From Sabellastarte sp. h YS-2021 (taxonomy: Eukaryota > Annelida > Polychaeta > Sabellida > Sabellidae): a DNA stretch of 64,000 nucleotides. Where the stretch lies: NCBI GenBank assembly GCA_964017235.1, contig OZ024936.1, positions 14,422,496 to 14,486,495 on the forward strand, written 5' to 3'. Under the pieces are notes generated by a model, which was given only the letters and a program-made list of their open reading frames with translations, was not told the DNA's origin and ran no database searches. Numbering within the stretch: the stretch's first letter is position 1; every line of letters starts with the position of its first letter. The position numbers and the translations under genes were made by a program. Shown here piece after piece: positions 24,490-39,700 of this stretch.

Positions 24490-27400
24490 TCAGCCAGTTT
24501 GACCAACTTTAAGGGGTGGTTTGGGCTGATCTGGCATTTTACCTATCCATCGCCAACTACACTCCCTGAACCTGCACTTTGGGCTACATATGTATTTCTG
24601 ATGGAACACACTACTAAAATTCGTTTCAGGGATGACTCCTGTATGAATCAATATGGTTTTCAACCTTGAATCTACCTTAATTGAGAATATATCAGCATTT
24701 CCTGATACAGCCATCTGAGGCTGTATTTTCGCTTTCCTGGATCATATATGACACATATGACACCACTGGTATACCAGATGTAATCCTAAAACCTATGCAG
24801 TCAGATTTAGTAGGTGGCAAGTGAATTTTAGGCCAAATTTTAGACTTATAGACCAATATTTGGTACTGGTTTGGGCTGATTTACATCTATATTTGGCTAT
24901 ATTTAGAACAATATTTTGGTGAAATAATTTCAGGTCAGACATGTAATGCTCCAAATGCGCCTAAAATATCCTCATTAATTATTAGAATATGAATGAAATT
25001 AAATTTGGGCTTCAGATTAGCAATATTATGATATATTTGACATCTTCCACCTGAGGGGTGACCTGGGGCCCCCCCACACCCCGGAAATTGAAATTTGTAA
25101 TGTGGCCCTCGAGTATGCCAGCCTAATACAAATTCATTCTCTGATATAAACTGAGTTTCCTGTAAAAATTTCAGCCAGTTTGACCAACTTTAAGGGGTGG
25201 TTTGGGCTGATCTGGCATTTTACCTATCCATCGCCAACTACACTCCCTGAACCTGCACTTTGGGCTACATATGTATTTCTGATGGAACACACTACTAAAA
25301 TTCGTTTCAGGGATGACTCCTGTATGAATCAATATGGTTTTCAACCTTGAATCTACCTTAATTGAGAATATATCAGCATTTCCTGATACAGCCATCTGAG
25401 GCTGTATTTTCGCTTTCCTGGATCATATATGACACATATGACATCACTGGTATACCAGATGTAATCCTAAAACCTATGCAGTCAGATTTAGTAGGTGGCA
25501 AGTGAATTTTAGGCCAAATTTTAGACTTATAGACCAATATTTGGTACTGGTTTGGGCTGATTTACATCTATATTTGGCTATATTTAGAACAATATTTTGG
25601 TGAAATAATTTCAGGTCAGACATGTAATGCTCCAAATGCGCCTAAAATATCCTCATTAATTATTAGAATATGAATGAAATTAAATTTGGGCTTCAGATTA
25701 GCAATATTATGATATATTTGACATCTTCCACCTGAGGGGTGACCTGGGGGCCCCCCCACACCCCGGAAATTGAAATTTGTAATGTGGCCCTCGAGTATGC
25801 CAGCCTAATACAAATTCATTCTCTGATATAAACTGAGTTTCCTGTAAAAATTTCAGCCAGTTTGACCAACTTTAAGGGGTGGTTTGGGCTGATCTGGCAT
25901 TTTACCTATCCATCGCCAACTACACTCCCTGAACCTGCACTTTGGGCTACATATGTATTTCTGATGGAACACACTACTAAAATTCGTTTCAGGGATGACT
26001 CCTGTATGAATCAATATGGTTTTCAACCTTGAATCTACCTTAATTGAGAATATATCAGCATTTCCTGATACAGCCATCTGAGGCTGTATTTTCGCTTTCC
26101 TGGATCATATATGACACATATGACACCACTGGTATACCAGATGTAATCCTAAAACCTATGCAGTCAGATTTAGTAGGTGGCAAGTGAATTTTAGGCCAAA
26201 TTTTAGACTTATAGACCAATATTTGGTACTGGTTTGGGCTGATTTACATCTATATTTGGCTATATTTAGAACAATATTTTGGTGAAATAATTTCAGGTCA
26301 GACATGTAATGCTCCAAATGCGCCTAAAATATCCTCATTAATTATTAGAATATGAATGAAATTAAATTTGGGCTTCAGATTAGCAATATTATGATATATT
26401 TGACATCTTCCACCTGAGGGGTGACCTGGGGGCCCCCCCCACACCCCGGAAATTGAAATTTGTAATGTGGCCCTCGAGTATGCCAGCCTAATACAAATTC
26501 ATTCTCTGATATAAACTGAGTTTCCTGTAAAAATTTCAGCCAGTTTGACCAACTTTAAGGGGTGGTTTGGGCTGATCTGGCATTTTACCTATCCCTCGCC
26601 AACTACACTCCCTGAACCTGCACTTTGGGCTACATATGTATTTCTGATGGAACACACTACTAAAATTCGTTTCAGGGGTGACTCCTGTATGAATCAATAT
26701 GGTTTTCAACCTTGAATCTACCTTAATTGAGAATATATCAGCATTTCCTGATACAGCCATCTGAGGCTGTATTTTCGCTTTCCTGGATCATATATGACAC
26801 ATATGACACCACTGGTATACCAGATGTAATCCTAAAACCTATGCAGTCAGATTTAGTAGGTGGCAAGTGAATTTTAGGCCAAATTTTAGACTTATAGACC
26901 AATATTTGGTACTGGTTTGGGCTGATTTACATCTATATTTGGCTATATTTAGAACAATATTTTGGTGAAATAATTTCAGGTCAGACATGTAATGCTCCAA
27001 ATGCGCCTAAAATATCCTCATTAATTATTAGAATATGAATGAAATTAAATTTGGGCTTCAGATTAGCAATATTATGATATATTTGACATCTTCCACCTGA
27101 GGGGTGACCTGGGGCCCCCCCACACCCCGGAAATTGAAATTTGTAATGTGGCCCTCGAGTATGCCAGCCTAATACAAATTCATTCTCTGATATAAACTGA
27201 GTTTCCTGTAAAAATTTCAGCCAGTTTGACCAACTTTAAGGGGTGGTTTGGGCTGATCTGGCATTTTACCTATCCATCGCCAACTACACTCCCTGAACCT
27301 GCACTTTGGGCTACATATGTATTTCTGATGGAACACACTACTAAAATTCGTTTCAGGGATGACTCCTGTATGAATCAATATGGTTTTCAACCTTGAATCT

Positions 27401-28579
27401 ACCTTAATTGAGAATATATCAGCATTTCCTGATACAGCCATCTGAGGCTGTATTTTCGCTTTCCTGGATCATATATGACACATATGACACCACTGGTATA
27501 CCAGATGTAATCCTAAAACCTATGCAGTCAGATTTAGTAGGTGGCAAGTGAATTTTAGGCCAAATTTTAGACTTATAGACCAATATTTGGTACTGGTTTG
27601 GGCTGATTTACATCTATATTTGGCTATATTTAGAACAATATTTTGGTGAAATAATTTCAGGTCAGACATGTAATGCTCCAAATGCGCCTAAAATATCCTC
27701 ATTAATTATTAGAATATGAATGAAATTAAATTTGGGCTTCAGATTAGCAATATTATGATATATTTGACATCTTCCACCTGAGGGGTGACCTGGGGGCCCC
27801 CCCACACCCCGGAAATTGAAATTTGTAATGTGGCCCTCGAGTATGCCAGCCTAATACAAATTCATTCTCTGATATAAACTGAGTTTCCTGTAAAAATTTC
27901 AGCCAGTTTGACCAACTTTAAGGGGTGGTTTGGGCTGATCTGGCATTTTACCTATCCCTCGCCAACTACACTCCCTGAACCTGCACTTTGGGCTACATAT
28001 GTATTTCTGATGGAACACACTACTAAAATTCGTTTCAGGGGTGACTCCTGTATGAATCAATATGGTTTTCAACCTTGAATCTACCTTAATTGAGAATATA
28101 TCAGCATTTCCTGATACAGCCATCTGAGGCTGTATTTTCGCTTTCCTGGATCATATATGACACATATGACACCACTGGTATACCAGATGTAATCCTAAAA
28201 CCTATGCAGTCAGATTTAGTAGGTGGCAAGTGAATTTTAGGCCAAATTTTAGACTTATAGACCAATATTTGGTACTGGTTTGGGCTGATTTACATCTATA
28301 TTTGGCTATATTTAGAACAATATTTTGGTGAAATAATTTCAGGTCAGACATGTAATGCTCCAAATGCGCCTAAAATATCCTCATTAATTATTAGAATATG
28401 AATGAAATTAAATTTGGGCTTCAGATTAGCAATATTATGATATATTTGACATCTTCCACCTGAGGGGTGACCTGGGGCCCCCCCACACCCCGGAAATTGA
28501 AATTTGTAATGTGGCCCTCGAGTATGCCAGCCTAATACAAATTCATTCTCTGATATAAACTGAGTTTCCTGTAAAAATT
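24490..28579. repeat. Six-monomer higher-order unit, copy 1 (4090 bp)
   Basis: Monomers are marked by two linked substitutions: C to A (CCATCG for CCCTCG, first at 24549) and G to A (CAGGGATG for CAGGGGTG). Order along the unit is variant, variant, variant, standard, variant, standard. Monomer lengths are 681, 682, 683, 681, 682, 681. The G/C tract is G5C7 in the second and fifth copies and G5C8 in the third. Here the fifth monomer (27217) carries both substitutions, unlike copies 2 and 3. Confidence 0.92.
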
Positions 28580-31500
28580 TCAGCCAGTTTGACCAACTTT
28601 AAGGGGTGGTTTGGGCTGATCTGGCATTTTACCTATCCATCGCCAACTACACTCCCTGAACCTGCACTTTGGGCTACATATGTATTTCTGATGGAACACA
28701 CTACTAAAATTCGTTTCAGGGATGACTCCTGTATGAATCAATATGGTTTTCAACCTTGAATCTACCTTAATTGAGAATATATCAGCATTTCCTGATACAG
28801 CCATCTGAGGCTGTATTTTCGCTTTCCTGGATCATATATGACACATATGACACCACTGGTATACCAGATGTAATCCTAAAACCTATGCAGTCAGATTTAG
28901 TAGGTGGCAAGTGAATTTTAGGCCAAATTTTAGACTTATAGACCAATATTTGGTACTGGTTTGGGCTGATTTACATCTATATTTGGCTATATTTAGAACA
29001 ATATTTTGGTGAAATAATTTCAGGTCAGACATGTAATGCTCCAAATGCGCCTAAAATATCCTCATTAATTATTAGAATATGAATGAAATTAAATTTGGGC
29101 TTCAGATTAGCAATATTATGATATATTTGACATCTTCCACCTGAGGGGTGACCTGGGGCCCCCCCACACCCCGGAAATTGAAATTTGTAATGTGGCCCTC
29201 GAGTATGCCAGCCTAATACAAATTCATTCTCTGATATAAACTGAGTTTCCTGTAAAAATTTCAGCCAGTTTGACCAACTTTAAGGGGTGGTTTGGGCTGA
29301 TCTGGCATTTTACCTATCCATCGCCAACTACACTCCCTGAACCTGCACTTTGGGCTACATATGTATTTCTGATGGAACACACTACTAAAATTCGTTTCAG
29401 GGATGACTCCTGTATGAATCAATATGGTTTTCAACCTTGAATCTACCTTAATTGAGAATATATCAGCATTTCCTGATACAGCCATCTGAGGCTGTATTTT
29501 CGCTTTCCTGGATCATATATGACACATATGACACCACTGGTATACCAGATGTAATCCTAAAACCTATGCAGTCAGATTTAGTAGGTGGCAAGTGAATTTT
29601 AGGCCAAATTTTAGACTTATAGACCAATATTTGGTACTGGTTTGGGCTGATTTACATCTATATTTGGCTATATTTAGAACAATATTTTGGTGAAATAATT
29701 TCAGGTCAGACATGTAATGCTCCAAATGCGCCTAAAATATCCTCATTAATTATTAGAATATGAATGAAATTAAATTTGGGCTTCAGATTAGCAATATTAT
29801 GATATATTTGACATCTTCCACCTGAGGGGTGACCTGGGGCCCCCCCCACACCCCGGAAATTGAAATTTGTAATGTGGCCCTCGAGTATGCCAGCCTAATA
29901 CAAATTCATTCTCTGATATAAACTGAGTTTCCTGTAAAAATTTCAGCCAGTTTGACCAACTTTAAGGGGTGGTTTGGGCTGATCTGGCATTTTACCTATC
30001 CATCGCCAACTACACTCCCTGAACCTGCACTTTGGGCTACATATGTATTTCTGATGGAACACACTACTAAAATTCGTTTCAGGGATGACTCCTGTATGAA
30101 TCAATATGGTTTTCAACCTTGAATCTACCTTAATTGAGAATATATCAGCATTTCCTGATACAGCCATCTGAGGCTGTATTTTCGCTTTCCTGGATCATAT
30201 ATGACACATATGACACCACTGGTATACCAGATGTAATCCTAAAACCTATGCAGTCAGATTTAGTAGGTGGCAAGTGAATTTTAGGCCAAATTTTAGACTT
30301 ATAGACCAATATTTGGTACTGGTTTGGGCTGATTTACATCTATATTTGGCTATATTTAGAACAATATTTTGGTGAAATAATTTCAGGTCAGACATGTAAT
30401 GCTCCAAATGCGCCTAAAATATCCTCATTAATTATTAGAATATGAATGAAATTAAATTTGGGCTTCAGATTAGCAATATTATGATATATTTGACATCTTC
30501 CACCTGAGGGGTGACCTGGGGCCCCCCCCACACCCCGGAAATTGAAATTTGTAATGTGGCCCTCGAGTATGCCAGCCTAATACAAATTCATTCTCTGATA
30601 TAAACTGAGTTTCCTGTAAAAATTTCAGCCAGTTTGACCAACTTTAAGGGGTGGTTTGGGCTGATCTGGCATTTTACCTATCCCTCGCCAACTACACTCC
30701 CTGAACCTGCACTTTGGGCTACATATGTATTTCTGATGGAACACACTACTAAAATTCGTTTCAGGGGTGACTCCTGTATGAATCAATATGGTTTTCAACC
30801 TTGAATCTACCTTAATTGAGAATATATCAGCATTTCCTGATACAGCCATCTGAGGCTGTATTTTCGCTTTCCTGGATCATATATGACACATATGACACCA
30901 CTGGTATACCAGATGTAATCCTAAAACCTATGCAGTCAGATTTAGTAGGTGGCAAGTGAATTTTAGGCCAAATTTTAGACTTATAGACCAATATTTGGTA
31001 CTGGTTTGGGCTGATTTACATCTATATTTGGCTATATTTAGAACAATATTTTGGTGAAATAATTTCAGGTCAGACATGTAATGCTCCAAATGCGCCTAAA
31101 ATATCCTCATTAATTATTAGAATATGAATGAAATTAAATTTGGGCTTCAGATTAGCAATATTATGATATATTTGACATCTTCCACCTGAGGGGTGACCTG
31201 GGGCCCCCCCACACCCCGGAAATTGAAATTTGTAATGTGGCCCTCGAGTATGCCAGCCTAATACAAATTCATTTTCTGATATAAACTGAGTTTCCTGTAA
31301 AAATTTCAGCCAGTTTGACCAACTTTAAGGGGTGGTTTGGGCTGATCTGGCATTTTACCTATCCCTCGCCAACTACACTCCCTGAACCTGCACTTTGGGC
31401 TACATATGTATTTCTGATGGAACACACTACTAAAATTCGTTTCAGGGATGACTCCTGTATGAATCAATATGGTTTTCAACCTTGAATCTACCTTAATTGA

Positions 31501-32668
31501 GAATATATCAGCATTTCCTGATACAGCCATCTGAGGCTGTATTTTCGCTTTCCTGGATCATATATGACACATATGACACCACTGGTATACCAGATGTAAT
31601 CCTAAAACCTATGCAGTCAGATTTAGTAGGTGGCAAGTGAATTTTAGGCCAAATTTTAGACTTATAGACCAATATTTGGTACTGGTTTGGGCTGATTTAC
31701 ATCTATATTTGGCTATATTTAGAACAATATTTTGGTGAAATAATTTCAGGTCAGACATGTAATGCTCCAAATGCGCCTAAAATATCCTCATTAATTATTA
31801 GAATATGAATGAAATTAAATTTGGGCTTCAGATTAGCAATATTATGATATATTTGACATCTTCCACCTGAGGGGTGACCTGGGGGCCCCCCCACACCCCG
31901 GAAATTGAAATTTGTAATGTGGCCCTCGAGTATGCCAGCCTAATACAAATTCATTCTCTGATATAAACTGAGTTTCCTGTAAAAATTTCAGCCAGTTTGA
32001 CCAACTTTAAGGGGTGGTTTGGGCTGATCTGGCATTTTACCTATCCCTCGCCAACTACACTCCCTGAACCTGCACTTTGGGCTACATATGTATTTCTGAT
32101 GGAACACACTACTAAAATTCGTTTCAGGGGTGACTCCTGTATGAATCAATATGGTTTTCAACCTTGAATCTACCTTAATTGAGAATATATCAGCATTTCC
32201 TGATACAGCCATCTGAGGCTGTATTTTCGCTTTCCTGGATCATATATGACACATATGACACCACTGGTATACCAGATGTAATCCTAAAACCTATGCAGTC
32301 AGATTTAGTAGGTGGCAAGTGAATTTTAGGCCAAATTTTAGACTTATAGACCAATATTTGGTACTGGTTTGGGCTGATTTACATCTATATTTGGCTATAT
32401 TTAGAACAATATTTTGGTGAAATAATTTCAGGTCAGACATGTAATGCTCCAAATGCGCCTAAAATATCCTCATTAATTATTAGAATATGAATGAAATTAA
32501 ATTTGGGCTTCAGATTAGCAATATTATGATATATTTGACATCTTCCACCTGAGGGGTGACCTGGGGCCCCCCCACACCCCGGAAATTGAAATTTGTAATG
32601 TGGCCCTCGAGTATGCCAGCCTAATACAAATTCATTCTCTGATATAAACTGAGTTTCCTGTAAAAATT
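28580..32668. repeat. Six-monomer higher-order unit, copy 2 (4089 bp)
   Basis: The order is variant, variant, variant, standard, hybrid, standard, with lengths 681, 682, 682, 681, 682, 681. The fifth monomer (31306) has the standard CCCTCG but the variant CAGGGATG, so it is a recombinant or intermediate form. A private C-to-T change gives ATTTTCTG near 31274. Confidence 0.92.
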
Positions 32669-35600
32669 TCAGCCAGTTTGACCAACTTTAAGGGGTGGTT
32701 TGGGCTGATCTGGCATTTTACCTATCCATCGCCAACTACACTCCCTGAACCTGCACTTTGGGCTACATATGTATTTCTGATGGAACACACTACTAAAATT
32801 CGTTTCAGGGATGACTCCTGTATGAATCAATATGGTTTTCAACCTTGAATCTACCTTAATTGAGAATATATCAGCATTTCCTGATACAGCCATCTGAGGC
32901 TGTATTTTCGCTTTCCTGGATCATATATGACACATATGACACCACTGGTATACCAGATGTAATCCTAAAACCTATGCAGTCAGATTTAGTAGGTGGCAAG
33001 TGAATTTTAGGCCAAATTTTAGACTTATAGACCAATATTTGGTACTGGTTTGGGCTGATTTACATCTATATTTGGCTATATTTAGAACAATATTTTGGTG
33101 AAATAATTTCAGGTCAGACATGTAATGCTCCAAATGCGCCTAAAATATCCTCATTAATTATTAGAATATGAATGAAATTAAATTTGGGCTTCAGATTAGC
33201 AATATTATGATATATTTGACATCTTCCACCTGAGGGGTGACCTGGGGCCCCCCCACACCCCGGAAATTGAAATTTGTAATGTGGCCCTCGAGTATGCCAG
33301 CCTAATACAAATTCATTCTCTGATATAAACTGAGTTTCCTGTAAAAATTTCAGCCAGTTTGACCAACTTTAAGGGGTGGTTTGGGCTGATCTGGCATTTT
33401 ACCTATCCATCGCCAACTACACTCCCTGAACCTGCACTTTGGGCTACATATGTATTTCTGATGGAACACACTACTAAAATTCGTTTCAGGGATGACTCCT
33501 GTATGAATCAATATGGTTTTCAACCTTGAATCTACCTTAATTGAGAATATATCAGCATTTCCTGATACAGCCATCTGAGGCTGTATTTTCGCTTTCCTGG
33601 ATCATATATGACACATATGACACCACTGGTATACCAGATGTAATCCTAAAACCTATGCAGTCAGATTTAGTAGGTGGCAAGTGAATTTTAGGCCAAATTT
33701 TAGACTTATAGACCAATATTTGGTACTGGTTTGGGCTGATTTACATCTATATTTGGCTATATTTAGAACAATATTTTGGTGAAATAATTTCAGGTCAGAC
33801 ATGTAATGCTCCAAATGCGCCTAAAATATCCTCATTAATTATTAGAATATGAATGAAATTAAATTTGGGCTTCAGATTAGCAATATTATGATATATTTGA
33901 CATCTTCCACCTGAGGGGTGACCTGGGGCCCCCCCCCACACCCCGGAAATTGAAATTTGTAATGTGGCCCTCGAGTATGCCAGCCTAATACAAATTCATT
34001 CTCTGATATAAACTGAGTTTCCTGTAAAAATTTCAGCCAGTTTGACCAACTTTAAGGGGTGGTTTGGGCTGATCTGGCATTTTACCTATCCATCGCCAAC
34101 TACACTCCCTGAACCTGCACTTTGGGCTACATATGTATTTCTGATGGAACACACTACTAAAATTCGTTTCAGGGATGACTCCTGTATGAATCAATATGGT
34201 TTTCAACCTTGAATCTACCTTAATTGAGAATATATCAGCATTTCCTGATACAGCCATCTGAGGCTGTATTTTCGCTTTCCTGGATCATATATGACACATA
34301 TGACACCACTGGTATACCAGATGTAATCCTAAAACCTATGCAGTCAGATTTAGTAGGTGGCAAGTGAATTTTAGGCCAAATTTTAGACTTATAGACCAAT
34401 ATTTGGTACTGGTTTGGGCTGATTTACATCTATATTTGGCTATATTTAGAACAATATTTTGGTGAAATAATTTCAGGTCAGACATGTAATGCTCCAAATG
34501 CGCCTAAAATATCCTCATTAATTATTAGAATATGAATGAAATTAAATTTGGGCTTCAGATTAGCAATATTATGATATATTTGACATCTTCCACCTGAGGG
34601 GTGACCTGGGGCCCCCCCCACACCCCGGAAATTGAAATTTGTAATGTGGCCCTCGAGTATGCCAGCCTAATACAAATTCATTCTCTGATATAAACTGAGT
34701 TTCCTGTAAAAATTTCAGCCAGTTTGACCAACTTTAAGGGGTGGTTTGGGCTGATCTGGCATTTTACCTATCCCTCGCCAACTACACTCCCTGAACCTGC
34801 ACTTTGGGCTACATATGTATTTCTGATGGAACACACTACTAAAATTCGTTTCAGGGGTGACTCCTGTATGAATCAATATGGTTTTCAACCTTGAATCTAC
34901 CTTAATTGAGAATATATCAGCATTTCCTGATACAGCCATCTGAGGCTGTATTTTCGCTTTCCTGGATCATATATGACACATATGACACCACTGGTATACC
35001 AGATGTAATCCTAAAACCTATGCAGTCAGATTTAGTAGGTGGCAAGTGAATTTTAGGCCAAATTTTAGACTTATAGACCAATATTTGGTACTGGTTTGGG
35101 CTGATTTACATCTATATTTGGCTATATTTAGAACAATATTTTGGTGAAATAATTTCAGGTCAGACATGTAATGCTCCAAATGCGCCTAAAATATCCTCAT
35201 TAATTATTAGAATATGAATGAAATTAAATTTGGGCTTCAGATTAGCAATATTATGATATATTTGACATCTTCCACCTGAGGGGTGACCTGGGGCCCCCCC
35301 ACACCCCGGAAATTGAAATTTGTAATGTGGCCCTCGAGTATGCCAGCCTAATACAAATTCATTCTCTGATATAAACTGAGTTTCCTGTAAAAATTTCAGC
35401 CAGTTTGACCAACTTTAAGGGGTGGTTTGGGCTGATCTGGCATTTTACCTATCCCTCGCCAACTACACTCCCTGAACCTGCACTTTGGGCTACATATGTA
35501 TTTCTGAATGAACACACTACTAAAATTCGTTTCAGGGATGACTCCTGTATGAATCAATATGGTTTTCAACCTTGAATCTACCTTAATTGAGAATATATCA

Positions 35601-36759
35601 GCATTTCCTGATACAGCCATCTGAGGCTGTATTTTCGCTTTCCTGGATCATATATGACACATATGACACCACTGGTATACCAGATGTAATCCTAAAACCT
35701 ATGCAGTCAGATTTAGTAGGTGGCAAGTGAATTTTAGGCCAAATTTTAGACTTATAGACCAATATTTGGTACTGGTTTGGGCTGATTTACATCTATATTT
35801 GGCTATATTTAGAACAATATTTTGGTGAAATAATTTCAGGTCAGACATGTAATGCTCCAAATGCGCCTAAAATATCCTCATTAATTATTAGAATATGAAT
35901 GAAATTAAATTTGGGCTTCAGATTAGCAATATTATGATATATTTGACATCTTCCACCTGAGGGGTGACCTGGGGCCCCCCCCCACACCCCGGAAATTGAA
36001 ATTTGTAATGTGGCCCTCGAGTATGCCAGCCTAATACAAATTCATTCTCTGATATAAACTGAGTTTCCTGTAAAAATTTCAGCCAGTTTGACCAACTTTA
36101 AGGGGTGGTTTGGGCTGATCTGGCATTTTACCTATCCCTCGCCAACTACACTCCCTGAACCTGCACTTTGGGCTACATATGTATTTCTGATGGAACACAC
36201 TACTAAAATTCGTTTCAGGGGTGACTCCTGTATGAATCAATATGGTTTTCAACCTTGAATCTACCTTAATTGAGAATATATCAGCATTTCCTGATACAGC
36301 CATCTGAGGCTGTATTTTCGCTTTCCTGGATCATATATGACACATATGACACCACTGGTATACCAGATGTAATCCTAAAACCTATGCAGTCAGATTTAGT
36401 AGGTGGCAAGTGAATTTTAGGCCAAATTTTAGACTTATAGACCAATATTTGGTACTGGTTTGGGCTGATTTACATCTATATTTGGCTATATTTAGAACAA
36501 TATTTTGGTGAAATAATTTCAGGTCAGACATGTAATGCTCCAAATGCGCCTAAAATATCCTCATTAATTATTAGAATATGAATGAAATTAAATTTGGGCT
36601 TCAGATTAGCAATATTATGATATATTTGACATCTTCCACCTGAGGGGTGACCTGGGGCCCCCCCACACCCCGGAAATTGAAATTTGTAATGTGGCCCTCG
36701 AGTATGCCAGCCTAATACAAATTCATTCTCTGATATAAACTGAGTTTCCTGTAAAAATT
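32669..36759. repeat. Six-monomer higher-order unit, copy 3 (4091 bp)
   Basis: The order is again variant, variant, variant, standard, hybrid, standard, with lengths 681, 683, 682, 681, 683, 681. The fifth monomer (35396) is the same hybrid type as in copy 2 and has a private change near 35508 (CTGAATGAAC for CTGATGGAAC). Copies 2 and 3 share the hybrid, so they are closer to each other than to copy 1. No variant monomers occur to the right. Confidence 0.92.
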
Positions 36760-39700
36760 TCAGCCAGTTTGACCAACTTTAAGGGGTGGTTTGGGCTGAT
36801 CTGGCATTTTACCTATCCCTCGCCAACTACACTCCCTGAACCTGCACTTTGGGCTACATATGTATTTCTGATGGAACACACTACTAAAATTCGTTTCAGG
36901 GGTGACTCCTGTATGAATCAATATGGTTTTCAACCTTGAATCTACCTTAATTGAGAATATATCAGCATTTCCTGATACAGCCATCTGAGGCTGTATTTTC
37001 GCTTTCCTGGATCATATATGACACATATGACACCACTGGTATACCAGATGTAATCCTAAAACCTATGCAGTCAGATTTAGTAGGTGGCAAGTGAATTTTA
37101 GGCCAAATTTTAGACTTATAGACCAATATTTGGTACTGGTTTGGGCTGATTTACATCTATATTTGGCTATATTTAGAACAATATTTTGGTGAAATAATTT
37201 CAGGTCAGACATGTAATGCTCCAAATGCGCCTAAAATATCCTCATTAATTATTAGAATATGAATGAAATTAAATTTGGGCTTCAGATTAGCAATATTATG
37301 ATATATTTGACATCTTCCACCTGAGGGGTGACCTGGGGCCCCCCCACACCCCGGAAATTGAAATTTTTAATGTGGCCCTCGAGTATGCCAGCCTAATACA
37401 AATTCATTCTCTGATATAAACTGAGTTTCCTGTAAAAATTTCAGCCAGTTTGACCAACTTTAAGGGGTGGTTTGGGCTGATCTGGCATTTTACCTATCCC
37501 TCGCCAACTACACTCCCTGAACCTGCACTTTGGGCTACATATGTATTTCTGATGGAACACACTACTAAAATTCGTTTCAGGGGTGACTCCTGTATGAATC
37601 AATATGGTTTTCAACCTTGAATCTACCTTAATTGAGAATATATCAGCATTTCCTGATACAGCCATCTGAGGCTGTATTTTCGCTTTCCTGGATCATATAT
37701 GACACATATGACACCACTGGTATACCAGATGTAATCCTAAAACCTATGCAGTCAGATTTAGTAGGTGGCAAGTGAATTTTAGGCCAAATTTTAGACTTAT
37801 AGACCAATATTTGGTACTGGTTTGGGCTGATTTACATCTATATTTGGCTATATTTAGAACAATATTTTGGTGAAATAATTTCAGGTCAGACATGTAATGC
37901 TCCAAATGCGCCTAAAATATCCTCATTAATTATTAGAATATGAATGAAATTAAATTTGGGCTTCAGATTAGCAATATTATGATATATTTGACATCTTCCA
38001 CCTGAGGGGTGACCTGGGGCCCCCCACACCCCGGAAATTGAAATTTGTAATGTGGCCCTCGAGTATGCCAGCCTAATACAAATTCATTCTCTGATATAAA
38101 CTGAGTTTCCTGTAAAAATTTCAGCCAGTTTGACCAACTTTAAGGGGTGGTTTGGGCTGATCTGGCATTTTACCTATCCCTCGCCAACTACACTCCCTGA
38201 ACCTGCACTTTGGGCTACATATGTATTTCTGATGGAACACACTACTAAAATTCGTTTCAGGGGTGACTCCTGTATGAATCAATATGGTTTTCAACCTTGA
38301 ATCTACCTTAATTGAGAATATATCAGCATTTCCTGATACAGCCATCTGAGGCTGTATTTTCGCTTTCCTGGATCATATATGACACATATGACACCACTGG
38401 TATACCAGATGTAATCCTAAAACCTATGCAGTCAGATTTAGTAGGTGGCAAGTGAATTTTAGGCCAAATTTTAGACTTATAGACCAATATTTGGTACTGG
38501 TTTGGGCTGATTTACATCTATATTTGGCTATATTTAGAACAATATTTTGGTGAAATAATTTCAGGTCAGACATGTAATGCTCCAAATGCGCCTAAAATAT
38601 CCTCATTAATTATTAGAATATGAATGAAATTAAATTTGGGCTTCAGATTAGCAATATTATGATATATTTGACATCTTCCACCTGAGGGGTGACCTGGGGC
38701 CCCCCCACACCCCGGAAATTGAAATTTGTAATGTGGCCCTCGAGTATGCCAGCCTAATACAAATTCATTCTCTGATATAAACTGAGTTTCCTGTAAAAAT
38801 TTCAGCCAGTTTGACCAACTTTAAGGGGTGGTTTGGGCTGATCTGGCATTTTACCTATCCCTCGCCAACTACACTCCCTGAACCTGCACTTTGGGCTACA
38901 TATGTATTTCTGATGGAACACACTACTAAAATTCGTTTCAGGGGTGACTCCTGTATGAATCAATATGGTTTTCAACCTTGAATCTACCTTAATTGAGAAT
39001 ATATCAGCATTTCCTGATACAGCCATCTGAGGCTGTATTTTCGCTTTCCTGGATCATATATGACACATATGACACCACTGGTATACCAGATGTAATCCTA
39101 AAACCTATGCAGTCAGATTTAGTAGGTGGCAAGTGAATTTTAGGCCAAATTTTAGACTTATAGACCAATATTTGGTACTGGTTTGGGCTGATTTACATCT
39201 ATATTTGGCTATATTTAGAACAATATTTTGGTGAAATAATTTCAGGTCAGACATGTAATGCTCCAAATGCGCCTAAAATATCCTCATTAATTATTAGAAT
39301 ATGAATGAAATTAAATTTGGGCTTCAGATTAGCAATATTATGATATATTTGACATCTTCCACCTGAGGGGTGACCTGGGGCCCCCCCACACCCCGGAAAT
39401 TGAAATTTGTAATGTGGCCCTCGAGTATGCCAGCCTAATACAAATTCATTCTCTGATATAAACTGAGTTTCCTGTAAAAATTTCAGCCAGTTTGACCAAC
39501 TTTAAGGGGTGGTTTGGGCTGATCTGGCATTTTACCTATCCCTCGCCAACTACACTCCCTGAACCTGCACTTTGGGCTACATATGTATTTCTGATGGAAC
39601 ACACTACTAAAATTCGTTTTAGGGGTGACTCCTGTATGAATCAATATGGTTTTCAACCTTGAATCTACCTTAATTGAGAATATATCAGCATTTCCTGATA

